Numbered from the stretch's first letter, positions 37,140-49,990 are shown. The stretch is 64,000 nucleotides of DNA from Marsupella aquatica (GCA_973895155.1 OZ316898.1:9672001-9736000); one strand, 5' to 3'. Program-made: numbers and translations. Notes: generated by a model not told the origin, from the sequence alone.

Positions 37140-37415
37140 GACATAAGAAATGCCACACTGCATGTTAGTGTCATGTTGTATGCTCTGGGAATGAAAGAAA
37201 TGCGACACTGCATGATGGTGTCATGGTGGACGCACCTATGAAGTGGGGTTTGGGAAACGTATAGGGGTCTGACCTCAGCTCTTTCCATGGCTGTGACCAA
37301 AGAATTGACTGAATAAAAAATGCCACACTGCATGATGGTGTCATGTTTACACAACCGTGAAATGGGGTTTGGGAAACAGGCAGAGGTGTGACCTCAGCGC
37401 TTCCCATGGTCTCAA
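37140..37415. repeat. Small tandem repeat, ~121 bp unit
   Basis: AAATGCCACACTGCATGATGG or a close variant occurs near 37148, 37198 and 37319. The 121-bp unit including GGGGTTTGGGAAAC and GTGACCTCAGC is present twice (about 37198-37318 and 37319-37415). Confidence 0.8.
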
Positions 37416-38338
37416 GATTGACTGTGAGTTGTTCAGTCAACAAAATAATGAGGATCATTGTCTGGTCAAGGACCTAATCTACGGAGCTAACCAAGATCAT
37501 AAGTGGATAATGATTTTTAAGTTTGATCCTTAGCACTTATGTTGGATGTGTTTTTGTTGTTTACTGAGTTACCCCTGGTCCCTGATAACTGCACATCAAA
37601 ATATGACACATAAAATGATGTACAATATCATTTCAATTATAATAAATATCATTATTATTTTTAAATCAATGAATACACATCTTTCTATTTTCACATTTTG
37701 ATGTATGATTACGGGCAGGATATCCCACTATTTTCTTAAGTTTCCCTCAAAGTTACAAAGCTGCCCACATGGATTAATCTTACCTGAGCATTTCAATTAC
37801 TTGAGTTACAAATGGCTGCCCATTCCTTGGCAGGGGGCAATACAGAAATTAAATTAGTTTAGGGGATTTTGCTCAATTTTGGGTGTGATATGGGGAAAAA
37901 ATATTTTCTAATGAAGGGTGATGGCTCCAAACATATGTGGTGAGAGTCAGAAGGGCCAAAGATAATAAAACCTGAAGGGCCAGAGGATACAAAACTGCTG
38001 CAGCCCGCCAATCAGAGAAAATATCAGGCCACGAAGGCTAGACCTTGGAACATATGATGTGGTTAAAATGGACAACTAACATTATTTTCCCTATCCGGTC
38101 TAATAGAATTCCCCCTCCTCCTACCATATTAGTCTTTTGAGTAGGGGAGCAATTGACTCATGTGAATTCCATAACTGTTGTGGCGATTACAGCCATTCCT
38201 GAGCTATGAATGTCATCACATTGATCCTCTCCCAAACTTGGCTTTTTGATGCAAAAGCCTGGCTTGTAACCTTTGGCCAAAGGTTCTCATATTGACACCT
38301 CTAGTGCCAAGAAAGGAAAAGAAGGAGAAGGAGAAAAG
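37416..38338. other. Spacer without recognisable genes
   Basis: AT-rich; nothing coding or repetitive can be supported. Confidence 0.4.
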
Positions 38339-39590
38339 TTACTGTCCATGACCACAAATTTGATCCAACTTGGCAGAGGACACAAAGTCCATGATTCTAC
38401 TTTAGTTGGGCAGCTTGCTCCAAGGTGGTTTCCCTTCAACAAATAAAGTATGGTTTAATGAAGAGGGATGGAGGGCAGACTCCAGAACTTTGTAAGACTA
38501 AGATACACACGAGACACTGTGGAGAGGAAAGCCTGTAGGAGGAGAGAACTCAGAATCATTCTAAGAAAGTTACTGTCCATGACCACAATTTGACAAACTT
38601 GGGAGTGGACATAAAGTCCATGATTCCATTCTAGTTGTCCAGCGTGCTCAAAGGTGCTTTCACTTTGACCAAATAAAATCCATGCGAGGTTTAATGAAGA
38701 GGGATTGGCACAAACAGTGAAGGTCTTATAAGTGCACACTCAGGAACTTTGTTCCATAAATTAAGATACACATGGGACAATGTGAAGAGGAATGCCTGGA
38801 GGGGAAAGAGAACTCCAGAGTTATTTGAAAAATGGTTCATGACCACAATTTTGATAAACTTGGGAACATAAAGTCCACGATTGCATTCTGGTTGTCCAAC
38901 TTGCTCGAAGGTGGGTTCCCTTTGACCAAATAAAGCCCATGAGAGGTTTAATGAAGTGGGATGGAAAACAGTGAAAGGTCCAATGAATCCAAAAAAAAAA
39001 GACACATACGCTACAATGTGGAGAAGAAAGCCTGGAGGAGGAAGAGAACTCCAGAAGCATCCTGAAAGGAGGTCCATGACCACAATTTTGATAAACTTGG
39101 GACTGGACTCCATGATTGAAATATAGTTGGGCAGCTTGCTCAAAGGTGGATTCCCTTTCACTGAACAAATAAAGTCAATGAGGTTTAATGGGGAGGGAGG
39201 GACACAAACAGTGAAAGGTCTTATGAGTCCAATCAAATAAGATACACATGAGGCAATGTGGAGAGGAAAGGCTGGAGGAGGAAGAGAACTCGAGAATCAT
39301 CCTGAAAGAAGGTTCATGACCACAATTTTGACAAATTGGGGAGTGGACTGCATTAAATTATAGTTAGGCAGCTTGCTCAAAGGTGGTTTCAAAGGGAGGG
39401 GGGGGGGGGGGGGGAAGAAGGTGGTTTCACCTTTCATTGAACAAACAAAGCCTTGAGGCTTAATGGGGAGGGATAGACACAAAGGGTGAAAGGTCTTCAG
39501 AGCTTTGTTCCAATCAAATAAGACACACATGGGACAATGGGGAGAGGAAAGCCCGGAGGAGGAAAGAGAATTCTAGAATCATCTGGAACG
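38339..39590. repeat. Five-copy ~240 bp tandem array
   Basis: TGACCACAA starts units near 38349, 38580, 38840, 39076 and 39316 (intervals 231, 260, 236, 240). Each unit continues with GGGCAGCTTGCTCAAAGGTGG, GGTTTAATGAAGAGGGATGG and GGAGAGGAAAGCCTGGAGGA-type blocks. Minus-strand frames of 94-181 residues across it simply translate the repeat. A poly-G run at about 39396-39414 interrupts the last unit. Confidence 0.9.
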
Positions 39591-41964
39591 ACTGGAATCT
39601 GAAATCAAGAGCCTTTATTGACAGCATTTCCATGTGTGTGTGTTTGTTTTTGCTTCTTTTCGTTGGGACATCTCTATCTTGGATTTTCTGCTCTCCATGA
39701 TTTGATCTTTTGCTTTGCCTTGACTTGCAAAGAAGATCCGCTCATCGTAGAAAATCCATGTTTCCCCTTTTTTTTCTTTGGCTTTTGAGTTGTGTCCCTC
39801 CCTTTACCCAAAAGGGGGAAAATACTACTTATAGATCTCTTCTTTTATTAAAGTTTTCCGTAAACTCTGGCATCAAGGGCAAGTGGACTTCAGTTCCCCT
39901 AAAAGTGAAGGGAAAACTCATAATTCTCCCCTCACTCTACACAGGGTGAGATGGAGGTAAAACCTTTTTTTGCTGCTGGCAAGGTCATTGCGCGCATGTC
40001 ACCTTAAGTTTTATGAGGGACTCAATATGCCCGCATGAGGGCCAGGCTAGTGCACGGATAATCTTCTCAATAAAGTACCTATATAGAACATAAGTATAGG
40101 TTTTTTTTATTAAGTTTAGTGGAAAAATTATTAGGGCCACAGTGAGTGCAGCGTGCATTTCATGGTCAAAATTTGAGCATTTATGTTTGTGGAGGAGGCT
40201 CTATATGAAACTCATCAATGTGCCCCAAAAGGGATTTTGAGTGTCCTTTTGGCCCCAGAATTTACAGAAAACTCTATTGTGTCTTACACCCCATCTATGA
40301 CTTGCATCTACCCCTTACTTGGGCTCTTACCAGACTACCATAGTACCATCTTGGTCAGTGGGTTAATTAACTATTAAAAGAATTATTCTGGCTAACAAAA
40401 TACTTTGCGGTCCTTGTGAGACCAGGAAAGAATTTTAGATTATAGTGATGGTCATGCTGTAGACAGTGACTTTTCAATATATACATTGTTTTGAGAATTA
40501 CAAAATGAAAACTAATTAATATTCCCGTCTTCCTTGGACGAGGATGACAGTAGGGTAACTAATAAATAGAAGACCTGCCGAGAAAGAAAAGCCATGAACA
40601 ACGCGAATCTCTGACGGTTTTCCAAACAATAAATTAAATAGGTTTTATTATCGGGAAAGAAAACGTTTCCTTCAAGGGGAAAAAGAATCAAGAGGAATGC
40701 GGGTCTTTGCGGCTTTGGGCAGACTTCGTTGCCCGCACGACAGATCGTTTTTCTGTTCAGGTACCCACACCGTACTTTCGTAGAGGTACGATTGTCAGTA
40801 CTCCGTACCCGGTCAGGGCCTGCACGGATGTACCCCCTACCTGCATGACTGCACCCCCCTGCCCTGCCCTGCCCAGAGTTTTCAGTGACGGACCCGGTGA
40901 CGGCTGCACCTAAACCCTACCCTGCCCTGCATAAAGCTTTCCTGGGCTGGCCCGGTGACCCATCTAAAGTGTTCACGCAGATGGTGTTAACTAGTGCAAT
41001 AAGCGTAAGTATCATTATTGGTGTTATTTGAGGCCCAAATACTCAGCACTCGCAAATTAGTGTAATTGAGACCCAAATCAGTAGCACTAGCAAATTAGTG
41101 TTACTTAGAGTAGTGGTCTCGGCCCTGCCATTGACCAGAGCATTTAAATACTTCCCAATTTCGAGCAATCAGATGATTCTTTGAGTGTGTGGAAGGATTT
41201 TTCATTCAAAGAATCATGTTACATTCAAAAGAATGCCACTTAAACACTATTTGGGTGGTAACAGAGTATTTCAGGAGTACAATTTTCACTGCGATTAGTC
41301 TTGGTAGCACTGTTTATGTAAGTTGCATTAGTTTAGTAATAATTCTGTTCATGCATATCACTATTTTGGAGAGCAACAAGTAGTACTAATTCCATTTGTG
41401 CATAACAATATTTGGAGAGTTACATAGCCCCATAGCAATCAAGGGATCAAAGACTAGTGTTTCATTCAAGCAATGGAGTGTTCCAATGCACAGATATGAA
41501 GGCTAATAATGGGGTCTCAAACCTCAAAACTTGATAGACCCTCACTAGTTGGAGCTATGGGAAAACAGTGATGGACTACCAAATCCATGATCCATAACTT
41601 TTTGCCATAAAGATTGGTCATATGCCATGACTGCAAGTCACTTTAAATTCTAGTAAAAAAATATTGTTTTAAATATAACCCTTTGAAAAACCCATGGCCA
41701 AAAGTCATCATCTGTAATCTAAAGCTGTGAGATGCCTTATTCGAACACCTTTGACAGCCATGGAACACAGCCTGTTTCACTCTCTTTGAACCACTAGAAA
41801 AATAAGTAATACAGAGCCTCAACAAGGCTCACTAATTGCCAAACAATGGTAGCACAAATCAAGAGCAGGACTTGACAAATATGAATTGCTCTCTTTCATG
41901 GACTTCCAATCCCAAATATTCAGCCCCAAAACCGACCACAATTAGAATTATTTTGTATTCAAAC
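39591..41964. other. Spacer with a GC-rich patch
   Basis: No gene was recognised. A GC-rich patch at about 40700-40930 has repeated CCTGCCCTGCCC words. A ~48-bp duplication lies near 41030-41105 (GGCCCAAATACTCAGCACTC and a variant). Confidence 0.4.
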
Positions 41965-42425
41965 CTGCCGCACTCTTAAAATACTATAACCAACATTTAC
42001 TAGGGATTTTAACTAATTCTGAGGTGCAGACTAATTATGGTGAATAGTGTAGAGTTGGACTTCGAGTCAATCTGCTCTTAAATTAGCATTGCCAACATTA
42101 ACAAGGGATAAACATTAACTCAACAATAAAGACCAATTACAATGAACAGTATAGAGAATTTGCTCTTTGGGTCTATCCGCTCTTAAGTTAATGTTGCCAA
42201 CATCATTTAGAGATAAGCACTAACTCATAGATATAGATCAATTACATGAATAGTGGAGAGAGTTTGCTCTTCGAGTTTATTAGCTCTGATTAACTAAATT
42301 AGAGTCAAGTACACTAATTACTCTAAAGTCAAATTCAAGTCTAATTGTGAATTGAAGACCGATTACACTATTACAGTGACAAGTGCAAGGAGTTTGTCCT
42401 TCAGGTCTATCCGGTCCGCTTTTGG
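41965..42425. repeat. Degenerate ~100 bp tandem array, about four units
   Basis: The CCAACAT word recurs near 41990, 42092 and 42196, each followed by GACTAATTATGGTGAATAGT-like and TTTGCTCTTCGAGT-like blocks. A further, more diverged unit extends to about 42425. Confidence 0.7.
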
Positions 42426-42960
42426 AAACCCGTGCAACCCTAGCAAGGGAATTTTATCAGAAGTGGGCACAACAGACGGGATAACTAATCGAGACAGGGA
42501 AAAGGGATCAGGGACTGTTGATTGTTTTTGTTTCTGCCCGCGGGCAGGGGTGCAGGACTGAGCAGGACCTATACCTGCTGTACGGGAGAGGATCTAGACT
42601 AACTGCAGTTTACAGTACGGGGTGAAATGGAGTATGATCCATACGACTCGACAAGTTTTTTCAACAGTTTTTTGCTTTCGTATTGACCGTGGTGGGTGCC
42701 CACTGCCCAGGGAGGACTCGACAAGTTTTTGCTCAGTTCTTCCTCTTCTTTTTCGTTTGTGACCGGGGTGGGTGCCCAGTGCCCAGAGAGGACGAGTCGA
42801 CGACGTGCTGTTCGGACTACACTTTGTTTTGTTGCTGTAAAGGGCAGACAGAGTGGGCACTGGGCAGGTAGGCGGGTATCCCGGTCAGGGGGCGGGGCAG
42901 GCAGGCACGCCAGCATGTTCGAGCGAATGGTTGCGAGGGGAACGACGGACAGCTAGACAG
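42426..42960. repeat. GC-rich island with GGGTGCCC repeats and a GCCCGCGGGC palindrome
   Basis: GTGGGTGCCCA-type blocks occur twice (about 42692-42715 and 42768-42790) next to GGACTCGACAAGTTTTT-like sequence. GCCCGCGGGC lies at 42536-42545. Overlapping frames on both strands are open only because the sequence is GC-rich. Confidence 0.6.
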
Positions 42961-44987
42961 GTGGAGCTACTTGGCAGCTCGTCATTCGTGACGTGATCAG
43001 CCCTTTGTTTTCTCTTTTACCGTACTCTCGGTTTACGCAACAACAAATACTTATTAAATTTTGGAAAGTGAGATAGACACTGACGTTTCAGACTTTCAGT
43101 GTAAGCATTATTTCTAAATTAAAAGTAGAATCATCATTTGGACTTGGGTTAAGGGATTAATTTGTTTTTTAATGTTTTTGAGAAAATCTAGAAACTCACT
43201 TAGGCAAATATTCAGCTGGGCATGGCGCGGTTTGTTCTTCCTATCCTCATGGACACAGTAGGTCACTTTTGTTAAGGACCCCACAAATGGTTATGCACCC
43301 CAACGACCCATAAATTATTGGTCTTTGTCAAACTTGTGCATGTATTATCTCCAACTCTCTAAATTATTCTACATATCTATATATATTTGACTTTTGACTG
43401 TATTCTTTATTTCTAAAATTGCAAAAAAGAAACAAGAGAATGATGGTGGCCTTGTGGAAAGGGTTGAATTAATTCACTTTTAAAGATATAGGAAAATTTA
43501 TGATTTCCCTATGCTATAATTTGAAATGTAAGAATATAAGGGTTTGGCATGGGGCCTGCATGAACCTGGTTGTCCTTATTTGTACTACCATCGGGGCTTG
43601 AGTGGACCTATATCTATTTGCAATCTAACAGTAGGGGGACTAGATTTTGCAACTTCAAGTGAAAAGCAGGTCCATGACCAAAGAACAATTGTAGACTGAC
43701 GGACAGTCTCCCCTGTATTTTATACTATCACTTGCTCTTATTTTCTTGTACATTTGTAAATATTCCAGACAACCTTACCCTATGATACCAGACCAAATTT
43801 TGGAATCCCACCCCTATTACTTCACTTCCTTCAGTCAATCTTTGTCTGTGTTCAACTTGGGCACAGGAAAAATCGGGGGGCAAAAATTGGCTGGAACTGG
43901 GGGCCAGGCCTGCGCAATTGCCGTGGGTAATTGCAAAGTGTATAACTTTACTGCATTTTGGAAGCAATGCCATAAGTAGGGTGGGTAAATTCTACCAATT
44001 GGTCATGACTGGGACTGCCCATATGGCCATCAGCCTATTCTTAAGTTTCCCCTTTGTTTCTGTTAGGTATTTACTATTATGTCTAGGGTTACAACATGTA
44101 ACCGTAGTTAGGTTAACTGTGGTCAAAGATGTGATTAGGTTAACAAAGTTGCACACTATATCCTAAACAATGCTTGCTAGGATAAGTGGAACTTACTAAG
44201 GCTCATTGTTACGGAGCCACTTGAGATATGAGGAAAGCTTACACTATGGAGACTTGGTATAGCCGACGGACTTACCGTTTAGTAAAGGTCTCTTGTGTGT
44301 TCCCGTGGACGTAACCTTGAGGAGTTGAACCACGTATCTCGTGTGTCGACTATTTGCACGTCGGATGTGTCATGTGCTTACAGTTGCGATTATCATCTAT
44401 GCTCAAGAGTTCCCATATTTTAGCCTTCAATAAGAAATGTAACCCTGGGTGAGTTGATCATGGTTATGGCACCTGCTTAAGGTCAACTTCATTTCAATTT
44501 TAGGGTCAACTAGTCAGGGTTCAAAGGGAGGATAATTACCCCGCTTTGCCCAAGGGCAATGGGCATCCAGCTTTGACAAGGGGACAATCTTTCCAATATT
44601 TAAAAGTAAAACTAAACCCAGTCTTACCTCCCCTCCTGTACCCTTCATTTGGTTCACCGTTTTAGTGAAATATGTTTAACACATAAAACATGTGTAAAGT
44701 TTAATGGACATACCCTTTAATTCAAGTCTTGTGTAAGACATCTGGTAAAATTTGCCAACATTAGAGTTGTCCCTGTGGGCACTCTCTTTTTGGCACCCCT
44801 TTTGTAACCTGAATTGTGATATAATGTCTTGTCTGCAGCGCTGTTGTAATGAAAACTCACTTGAGACAACAAAAAATGGGAGAGATCTGGGGAGAGATTA
44901 GGGATGAATATCGTGATTGTCACTTTCAAAGTTTTGTTACCACTTTAGTTTCAAGAAGAGGTGGGAGCAGCATATCTTGTAAGTGCA
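42961..44987. other. AT-rich spacer
   Basis: No coding block or clear repeat could be supported. The patch 44090-44150 has several GTTAGGTTAAC-like words. Confidence 0.4.
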
Positions 44988-45170
44988 AAAATTGCCAAAT
45001 CCCACCGCACTGAAAATTACCTTTGTTTTTGGTCTTCATTAGCCAGTCTCCCACCAAGCCACAGACCCCTTTGGCCCAGAATCTGACAATTACCCTTAAA
45101 GCACAGGAGATCTAACGGTCAGAATCTTCTATTGCACACCAACTGACATCCTCCACTGTGGCACCTCTTA
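44988..45170 (+). repeat. Dispersed ~250 bp repeat family, copy 2 (partial)
   Basis: Contains TTGCCAAATCCCACCGCACT, GCCAGTCTCCCACCAAGCCA and GGAGATCTAACGGTCAGAAT in the family order. It ends near 45170, shorter than the other copies. Confidence 0.75.
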
Positions 45171-45649
45171 CAAGACTACACTGGGTGAGAGGGCTCAAAG
45201 GAACTCTTATTAACTCAGTCTTATCATCGGGGCATTTGTTCATTCTTGGACCCAAGTGCTTAACCCTGGTTACTTTTAGTTTGGTTTCTCTCTACACTAT
45301 TCAGAGAAAAAAAAAGTTAAAAGAAAGGAAACGAAGGAAGAAAAAAAAATACTTATTCCCACACCAGACTCGAGTTTTTTTTTGCTCCTTTCATGTGCAC
45401 CCGGGCAGGAGGTGGGTGCCCCTACCCAAAGAGTGGATAGAGCAAACCCCAAACAAAACACATCCCCCATGCTATGTGTCTGGCATACCGACTACTCGGT
45501 TCGAACCCCGCCGTCTACCAGACTACTGACTGCGGTACAGTTCGTTACCTCTGGTTGAGAGGTTGGGCCTCGTTGGCAGGTGACCCAACTGCCGTTGGTG
45601 CCAGCGGTAGCAGGCGGGCCCGCGGGCAGGCGGCTGCTCTAGGGGCAGC
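45171..45649. other. Spacer grading into a GC-rich patch
   Basis: An A-rich run lies near 45305-45350, then GC-rich sequence with GCCCGCGGGC at 45618-45627. No gene signal was found; frames on the two strands overlap. Confidence 0.4.
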
Positions 45650-46410
45650 CGCACCCGGAAGGTAGGACCTCGGGCAGCCTGCGGAATAAATATGCCGGCC
45701 AGGTTTAATTTTATGCGAGGCTGTTTTTCCTGTTCTGTTTTTGTTCTTTTTGTTTTTATTTGATTCCATTCGAGGTCAGGGTTTCTTTTGGGTTTTCTCT
45801 TATTTTGCAAATGAGTCCGTCAAGGCTGGACCTGAACGACAAAAGTGCCCGGGTCTCCAGGTACTACAGTACTAATAACATGTTACCCACTTATAATTGC
45901 CTCAAGTCTACTCTTATAGCCCCCTAAAAAGACTAAAAAGGACAACATATTCCAACCCCAACAGACCTTCCCCTCTGCCCCAAATAGATTTTTGACGGAT
46001 ACAGACCGGAGTGTTTTTACGTTCTCGCCAGGCAGCCCCACGTGGAAGGTAGGACATCGGGCAGCCTGCATAATAACGATACCGGTCAGGTTTAATTTTA
46101 TGTGAGGCTGATTTTTCTGTTTTTGTTCTTTTTGTTCTTTTTGTTTTTACTTGATTCCATTAGAGGTGGGTTTCTTTTGGGTTTCTCTTATTTTGCAAAT
46201 GAGCCCGTCAGGGCAGGGGCCGAACGAACAAAAGTGCCCGGGTCTCCAGGTACTACAGTACTAATAACATGTATTCGATTTTAATGGCCTAAAGTCTACT
46301 CTTGTAGCCCCCTAAAAAGGACAACATATTCCATCCCAACAGACTTTTCCCTCTGTCCCCAAATAGATTTTGACTGATACAGACCGGAGTGGTTTTTTCT
46401 TTCTCGCCAG
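45650..46410. repeat. Tandem duplication of ~383 bp
   Basis: Copy 1 (about 45650-46032) and copy 2 (about 46033-46410) share GGAAGGTAGGACCTCGGGCA, TTGGGTTTTCTCTTATTTTG, CGGGTCTCCAGGTACTACAG and TACAGACCGGAGTG in the same order, with offsets of about 379-388 bp. It reads as non-coding. Confidence 0.88.
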
Positions 46411-46650
46411 GGTGGCGAATGCGACTTTGTGTCCAGGAGAAGATGCGAAGATTTTTTTTCTTCTACTTTTCTTCGATTAATTTTCGACCACAAGATCTCC
46501 CTAGCTTTATGGCTGACCATCAGATTCAGGCTAATGGGGTGCGTGCCCAGCTTGGAATCTGGATAATAGAAGATACAACACGTGGCTATTTTTTTGGTCA
46601 AAAGTGGGCGAAGACTTTCATTGAAAGGAATTTGACCAAAAAAAAATGTC
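46405..46650 (-). repeat. Dispersed ~250 bp repeat family, copy 3 (minus strand)
   Basis: On the minus strand it runs through TTAGCCTGAATCTGATGGTC, GCTAGGGAGATCTTGTGGTC and GCATTCGCCACCCTGGCGAG, the family order. A short plus-strand frame across it (MADHQIQANG...) is therefore repeat-derived. Confidence 0.78.
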
Positions 46651-47212
46651 ACTAGAAAAACAGCGGATCTAGACTTCTATGGTCTAGGGTTATAGTCTGC
46701 ACTACAATACAACCCTGGTTGACAACTTGGTCAATTATTGGAGTCACCTTAAAGTGTAAGTTGAAATACTTTTACTGTTTTATAAACCAAAGTCAACTTT
46801 GATGTCATTTGAAGTTGATCTCGAATAGCTTTTGGTGGGAGACTGGGGAGTCTTAAGCTTGGTCAATGGTATTGATCTTGGAAATTCTAGATTCCCAAGC
46901 ATAACCGCATACAAAAATTGCCTCCCAGTCATGGAACTATTTTTTGCTATAACAACAAGATTTTGAGAAAAGAGAGGCCAATAGTCATTGGATCACTCAT
47001 GTCATGTAAGTACCTGTTAGTTTTTGCTCTGAAAGCCTAAAGTAGACCCATCCAACAGAAGCTAGACGTTTTACTTTGGAGTACGCACCATGTAAGCAAA
47101 TGTTCAGGTAACGAGCAATGAGAGTGGATGGTAGCAGCTGTTCACATATATTTGGCCTGGCAATGGATGTTCTGTTAGACCATCTACACCAACCACAACC
47201 AAAACCACAATG
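46651..47212. other. Spacer without recognisable genes
   Basis: Nothing coding or repetitive could be supported. Confidence 0.4.
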
Positions 47213-47490
47213 GGCACCCAAGAGCTATTTTCTTATGGGCTTTGGCACTTGGTAATGACCAACTTAATTTGTACATTTTCTTTACTAACCACCACCAAAA
47301 CAAGAAAGGGCACCCAAGGGGCTAGTGTCTTCTTATGGGCTTGGGGCACTTGCACATGACCAGCGTAATTTGTACACTCTATACTAACCCACTCCCCGCC
47401 CCCCCTTACACAAAAAGAAGCACCCAAGGGGATACATTCTTATGGGTTTGGGCAGTTGCTAATGACTAACGTACTAACTAAGGATGATGG
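47213..47490. repeat. Three-copy ~100-115 bp minisatellite
   Basis: GCACCCAAG recurs near 47214, 47310 and 47428, followed each time by TTCTTATGGGCTTTGGCACT-like sequence and a CTAATGACCAACGTA-like block. Confidence 0.85.
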
Positions 47491-47614
47491 TGGAGTATCT
47501 CTACACTGCCAAAATTAAACTAGCAACGATTTGCTATTAAAATTGGCCAAGTACCTGTTGCCTGCTGAAAGCATGAGTTCGCTTCCCATCCTTGCCCAAC
47601 AGATGCTTCTAGCT

Positions 47615-48871
47615 ACACTCTTTACAATATTTAGTCTCACACACTCTAATTACTGTGAGGTTATATTTGAGGTAAGTGACGGTAATTAGGGTGTGTGACA
47701 CTAATATGGTATGACATTAATTGTGGTCACAAGTCAAATAGTGTCACACACACTTAAGTTACAAATAGAATGGACAATAGTCAAAATTTGCTTATAATGC
47801 TTTTTAAAATGTGCACAATATTTTATTACATTTTACAAAATTTACTACCCAAACATTGAGAAAACTTCAGGAACTTATAACTCCTTCCATATACCACTCA
47901 AACATTGAGAAAACTTCAGAAATTTATAACTCCTCACATAGCACAAAATTGCAGTTTGGGGTACTTAACCACATTGAACAAACAAGATTTGTTTGAGTCA
48001 CTTTTATCAACTATAAATAACACATGCTCTCTCACATAAGCTACAAACTAACATCCATTTCACTCTCCTACAACCTGCCCCCTGTATCTCATCATTGCAA
48101 GAAGGCATACAGTCCCAAGAGAAGTGGGTTGAGCTGACTCTTCACCTGGTTCACCAACATCAGGAGCCACTTCAACAGTAGCATCAATGTCAAGGCCAAC
48201 TCCACTCCCTTCAATACTTCGCTATGATATTCTGAAGCTCAGGTGTAAGTTTATTTTCACACTATACACCATTGACATTAAGAGACACGCCGGTGTTTAT
48301 TATTGTATTTTGTGCATAAGACATGCCATGTTTGTCAACAGAATTGTTCACCTCAGCTACAGAGTCACTTGCCAATGTCAAAAACCAATGTTTTCCTGGA
48401 TTTATCAATTTCCTAGATATGCCCCATGTCCCAGTCCCCACATTTTTTGAAATGCAGCGAGGATAAGCCAAAGATGCAGATTAATTACCAGTGACATTTT
48501 GACAAAGTCTTGATTCTCTTTCCCTTGCTCTAGCAAATCCAGCCATGATGGCCAATCCATTCCCGCCATGTTATCAATCTGTGAACCTCCTTTCACAAAG
48601 ACGGACAAACTAAAACACAAAGAAACTTTCTAAGAACATACACACAAAGAGATATCATTGGTAATCTGGATAACTTTGGAGTGGGTCCAGTTTAGGTTAC
48701 CACCAATAACGTTGTCACCCCTACTTATCAATATAATTCAATATGTTAATTAATTTTTTTAAAAATTAGGGGTGGCAGTAAATAGTGTCACTTGGCTGAA
48801 AATCAAGCGTTACCCCTAATTAGTGTTTGTGACACTAATTGTTTCGTGACACAAAATACTGTAAAGAGTGT
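47615..48871. mobile_element. Candidate terminal-inverted-repeat DNA element (non-autonomous)
   Basis: ACACTCTTTACAATATTT at 47615 reappears inverted as AAAATACTGTAAAGAGTGT ending at 48871 (one mismatch in 18). Just inside both ends are GTGTCAC / CACTAATTA-type sub-terminal words. No transposase frame was found. A 50-60 bp internal direct repeat (CAAACATTGAGAAAACTTCA) lies at 47850-47930. No clear target duplication was found, so superfamily and exact ends are unresolved. Confidence 0.55.
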
Positions 48872-49193
48872 CCGTGGTTAGCATGTACAAAAGTTTGGGC
48901 CTTCAATATCTTTTTACTTCATCTTAGCGATATACAGGGCAATGATTGACTTGATCAATCGTCACCATTTTTCATGCTTTTTATAATTTTGTTTGCATTG
49001 CATAAGAGACGAGCTTAAAGCCCTCCATTCTCAGGGAACCAACACCTTGGATGCAAAGGGTGAACTTTCTCAGGATCCCTCAATTTAATTGTATGGACTA
49101 CTTCTAAATTGAGCTGAGCGTGGACCCAGCCATGGACCCATGCTAAAAGTAGCCAAGCATTCACAGATGGTCATTACAGCAATTTTCTAGTGG
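48872..49193. other. Spacer
   Basis: Nothing coding or repetitive could be supported. Confidence 0.4.
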
Positions 49194-49447
49194 GAAAATT
49201 TTGCTAGATTCCTCCTCTCTGAAATGTTTTTGCAAGTTTGATTTCGTAAAGAATTACTATGTGTTTTTGTCATCCATTAGCCAGTTTTCCCACCTAGCCA
49301 CAGACCCCAGTAACTAGAATATAATGGCTATCTTTAAATCTTGGGATCTGACAATCATAAATAAATTTAGTAAAGTTGAATGAAGAATATACCAGCATCT
49401 TCTCCTTCACGTTAGGTGACATTTGCCATCCTGGCAAGAATGAAAAA
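49194..49447 (+). repeat. Dispersed ~250 bp repeat family, copy 4
   Basis: Begins AAAATTTTGCTAGATTCCTC, contains CCATTAGCCAGTTTTCCCAC and CCTAGCCACAGACCCC, and ends CATTTGCCATCCTGGCAAGA, covering the full block order of the family. Confidence 0.8.
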
Positions 49448-49603
49448 AACTTGGCTAATTTAGCATGTACCCTAAATTGCCACAGCTGAACATTGAAGTG
49501 ATCATGATCAGGTTGAGCCATGTGGGTCGAGTGGAGGAGGACAAACTGTTGTGTCTATGCCGAAGGCATGGGTTATAAGCTATTCAAGATTATCTCAATC
49601 CGT

Positions 49604-49990
49604 CCAAATTGGTCCTTCCAATTTGGGCTAAGGGGCTTCTTATCTTCATATTTGTCCTTGCCAATCTTTGCATGGTATGGGTTAAGGCTTTCAATCTTCA
49701 TATTAGTCCATGCCAATTTTTGCCTGGGTATGGGGTAAAGGCTTCCAATCTTCATATTGGTCCGCGTCAATTTTGCATGGGTATGGGTTAAGGGCTTCCA
49801 ATCTATACATTGGTCTGTGCCAATCTTTGCATGGGTATCGGGCTAAGGCTTCCAGTCTTTATATTAGTCCATGCTAATTTTTGCCTGAGTATGGGCTGAA
49901 GTCTTCCAAATCTACAAAATTGGTCTTTGCCAATTTTGCCTGCTCATGGGTTAAGGGGCTCCAATCTCCATATAAATTGGTCCGTTGCAA
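49604..49990. repeat. ~54 bp minisatellite, about seven copies
   Basis: TGGTCC / TAGTCC words at about 49610, 49653, 49704, 49758, 49811, 49865, 49921 and 49978 are mostly 51-57 bp apart. Units read like GCTTCCAATCTTCATATTGG then GCCAATTTTTGCATGGGTAT. Confidence 0.9.

Noticed and set aside
38691-39236. Minus-strand 181-residue frame
   Set aside because: It crosses several ~240-bp repeat units; residues simply follow the repeat.
39396-39414. Homopolymer G tract (also about 966-981; a C tract lies near 7060-7076)
   Set aside because: Simple homopolymers, possibly of uncertain length in the assembly; no function can be supported.
46389-46655. 88-residue frame containing MADHQIQANG
   Set aside because: The region is a minus-strand copy of the dispersed ~250-bp repeat family; the frame is not conserved in other copies.
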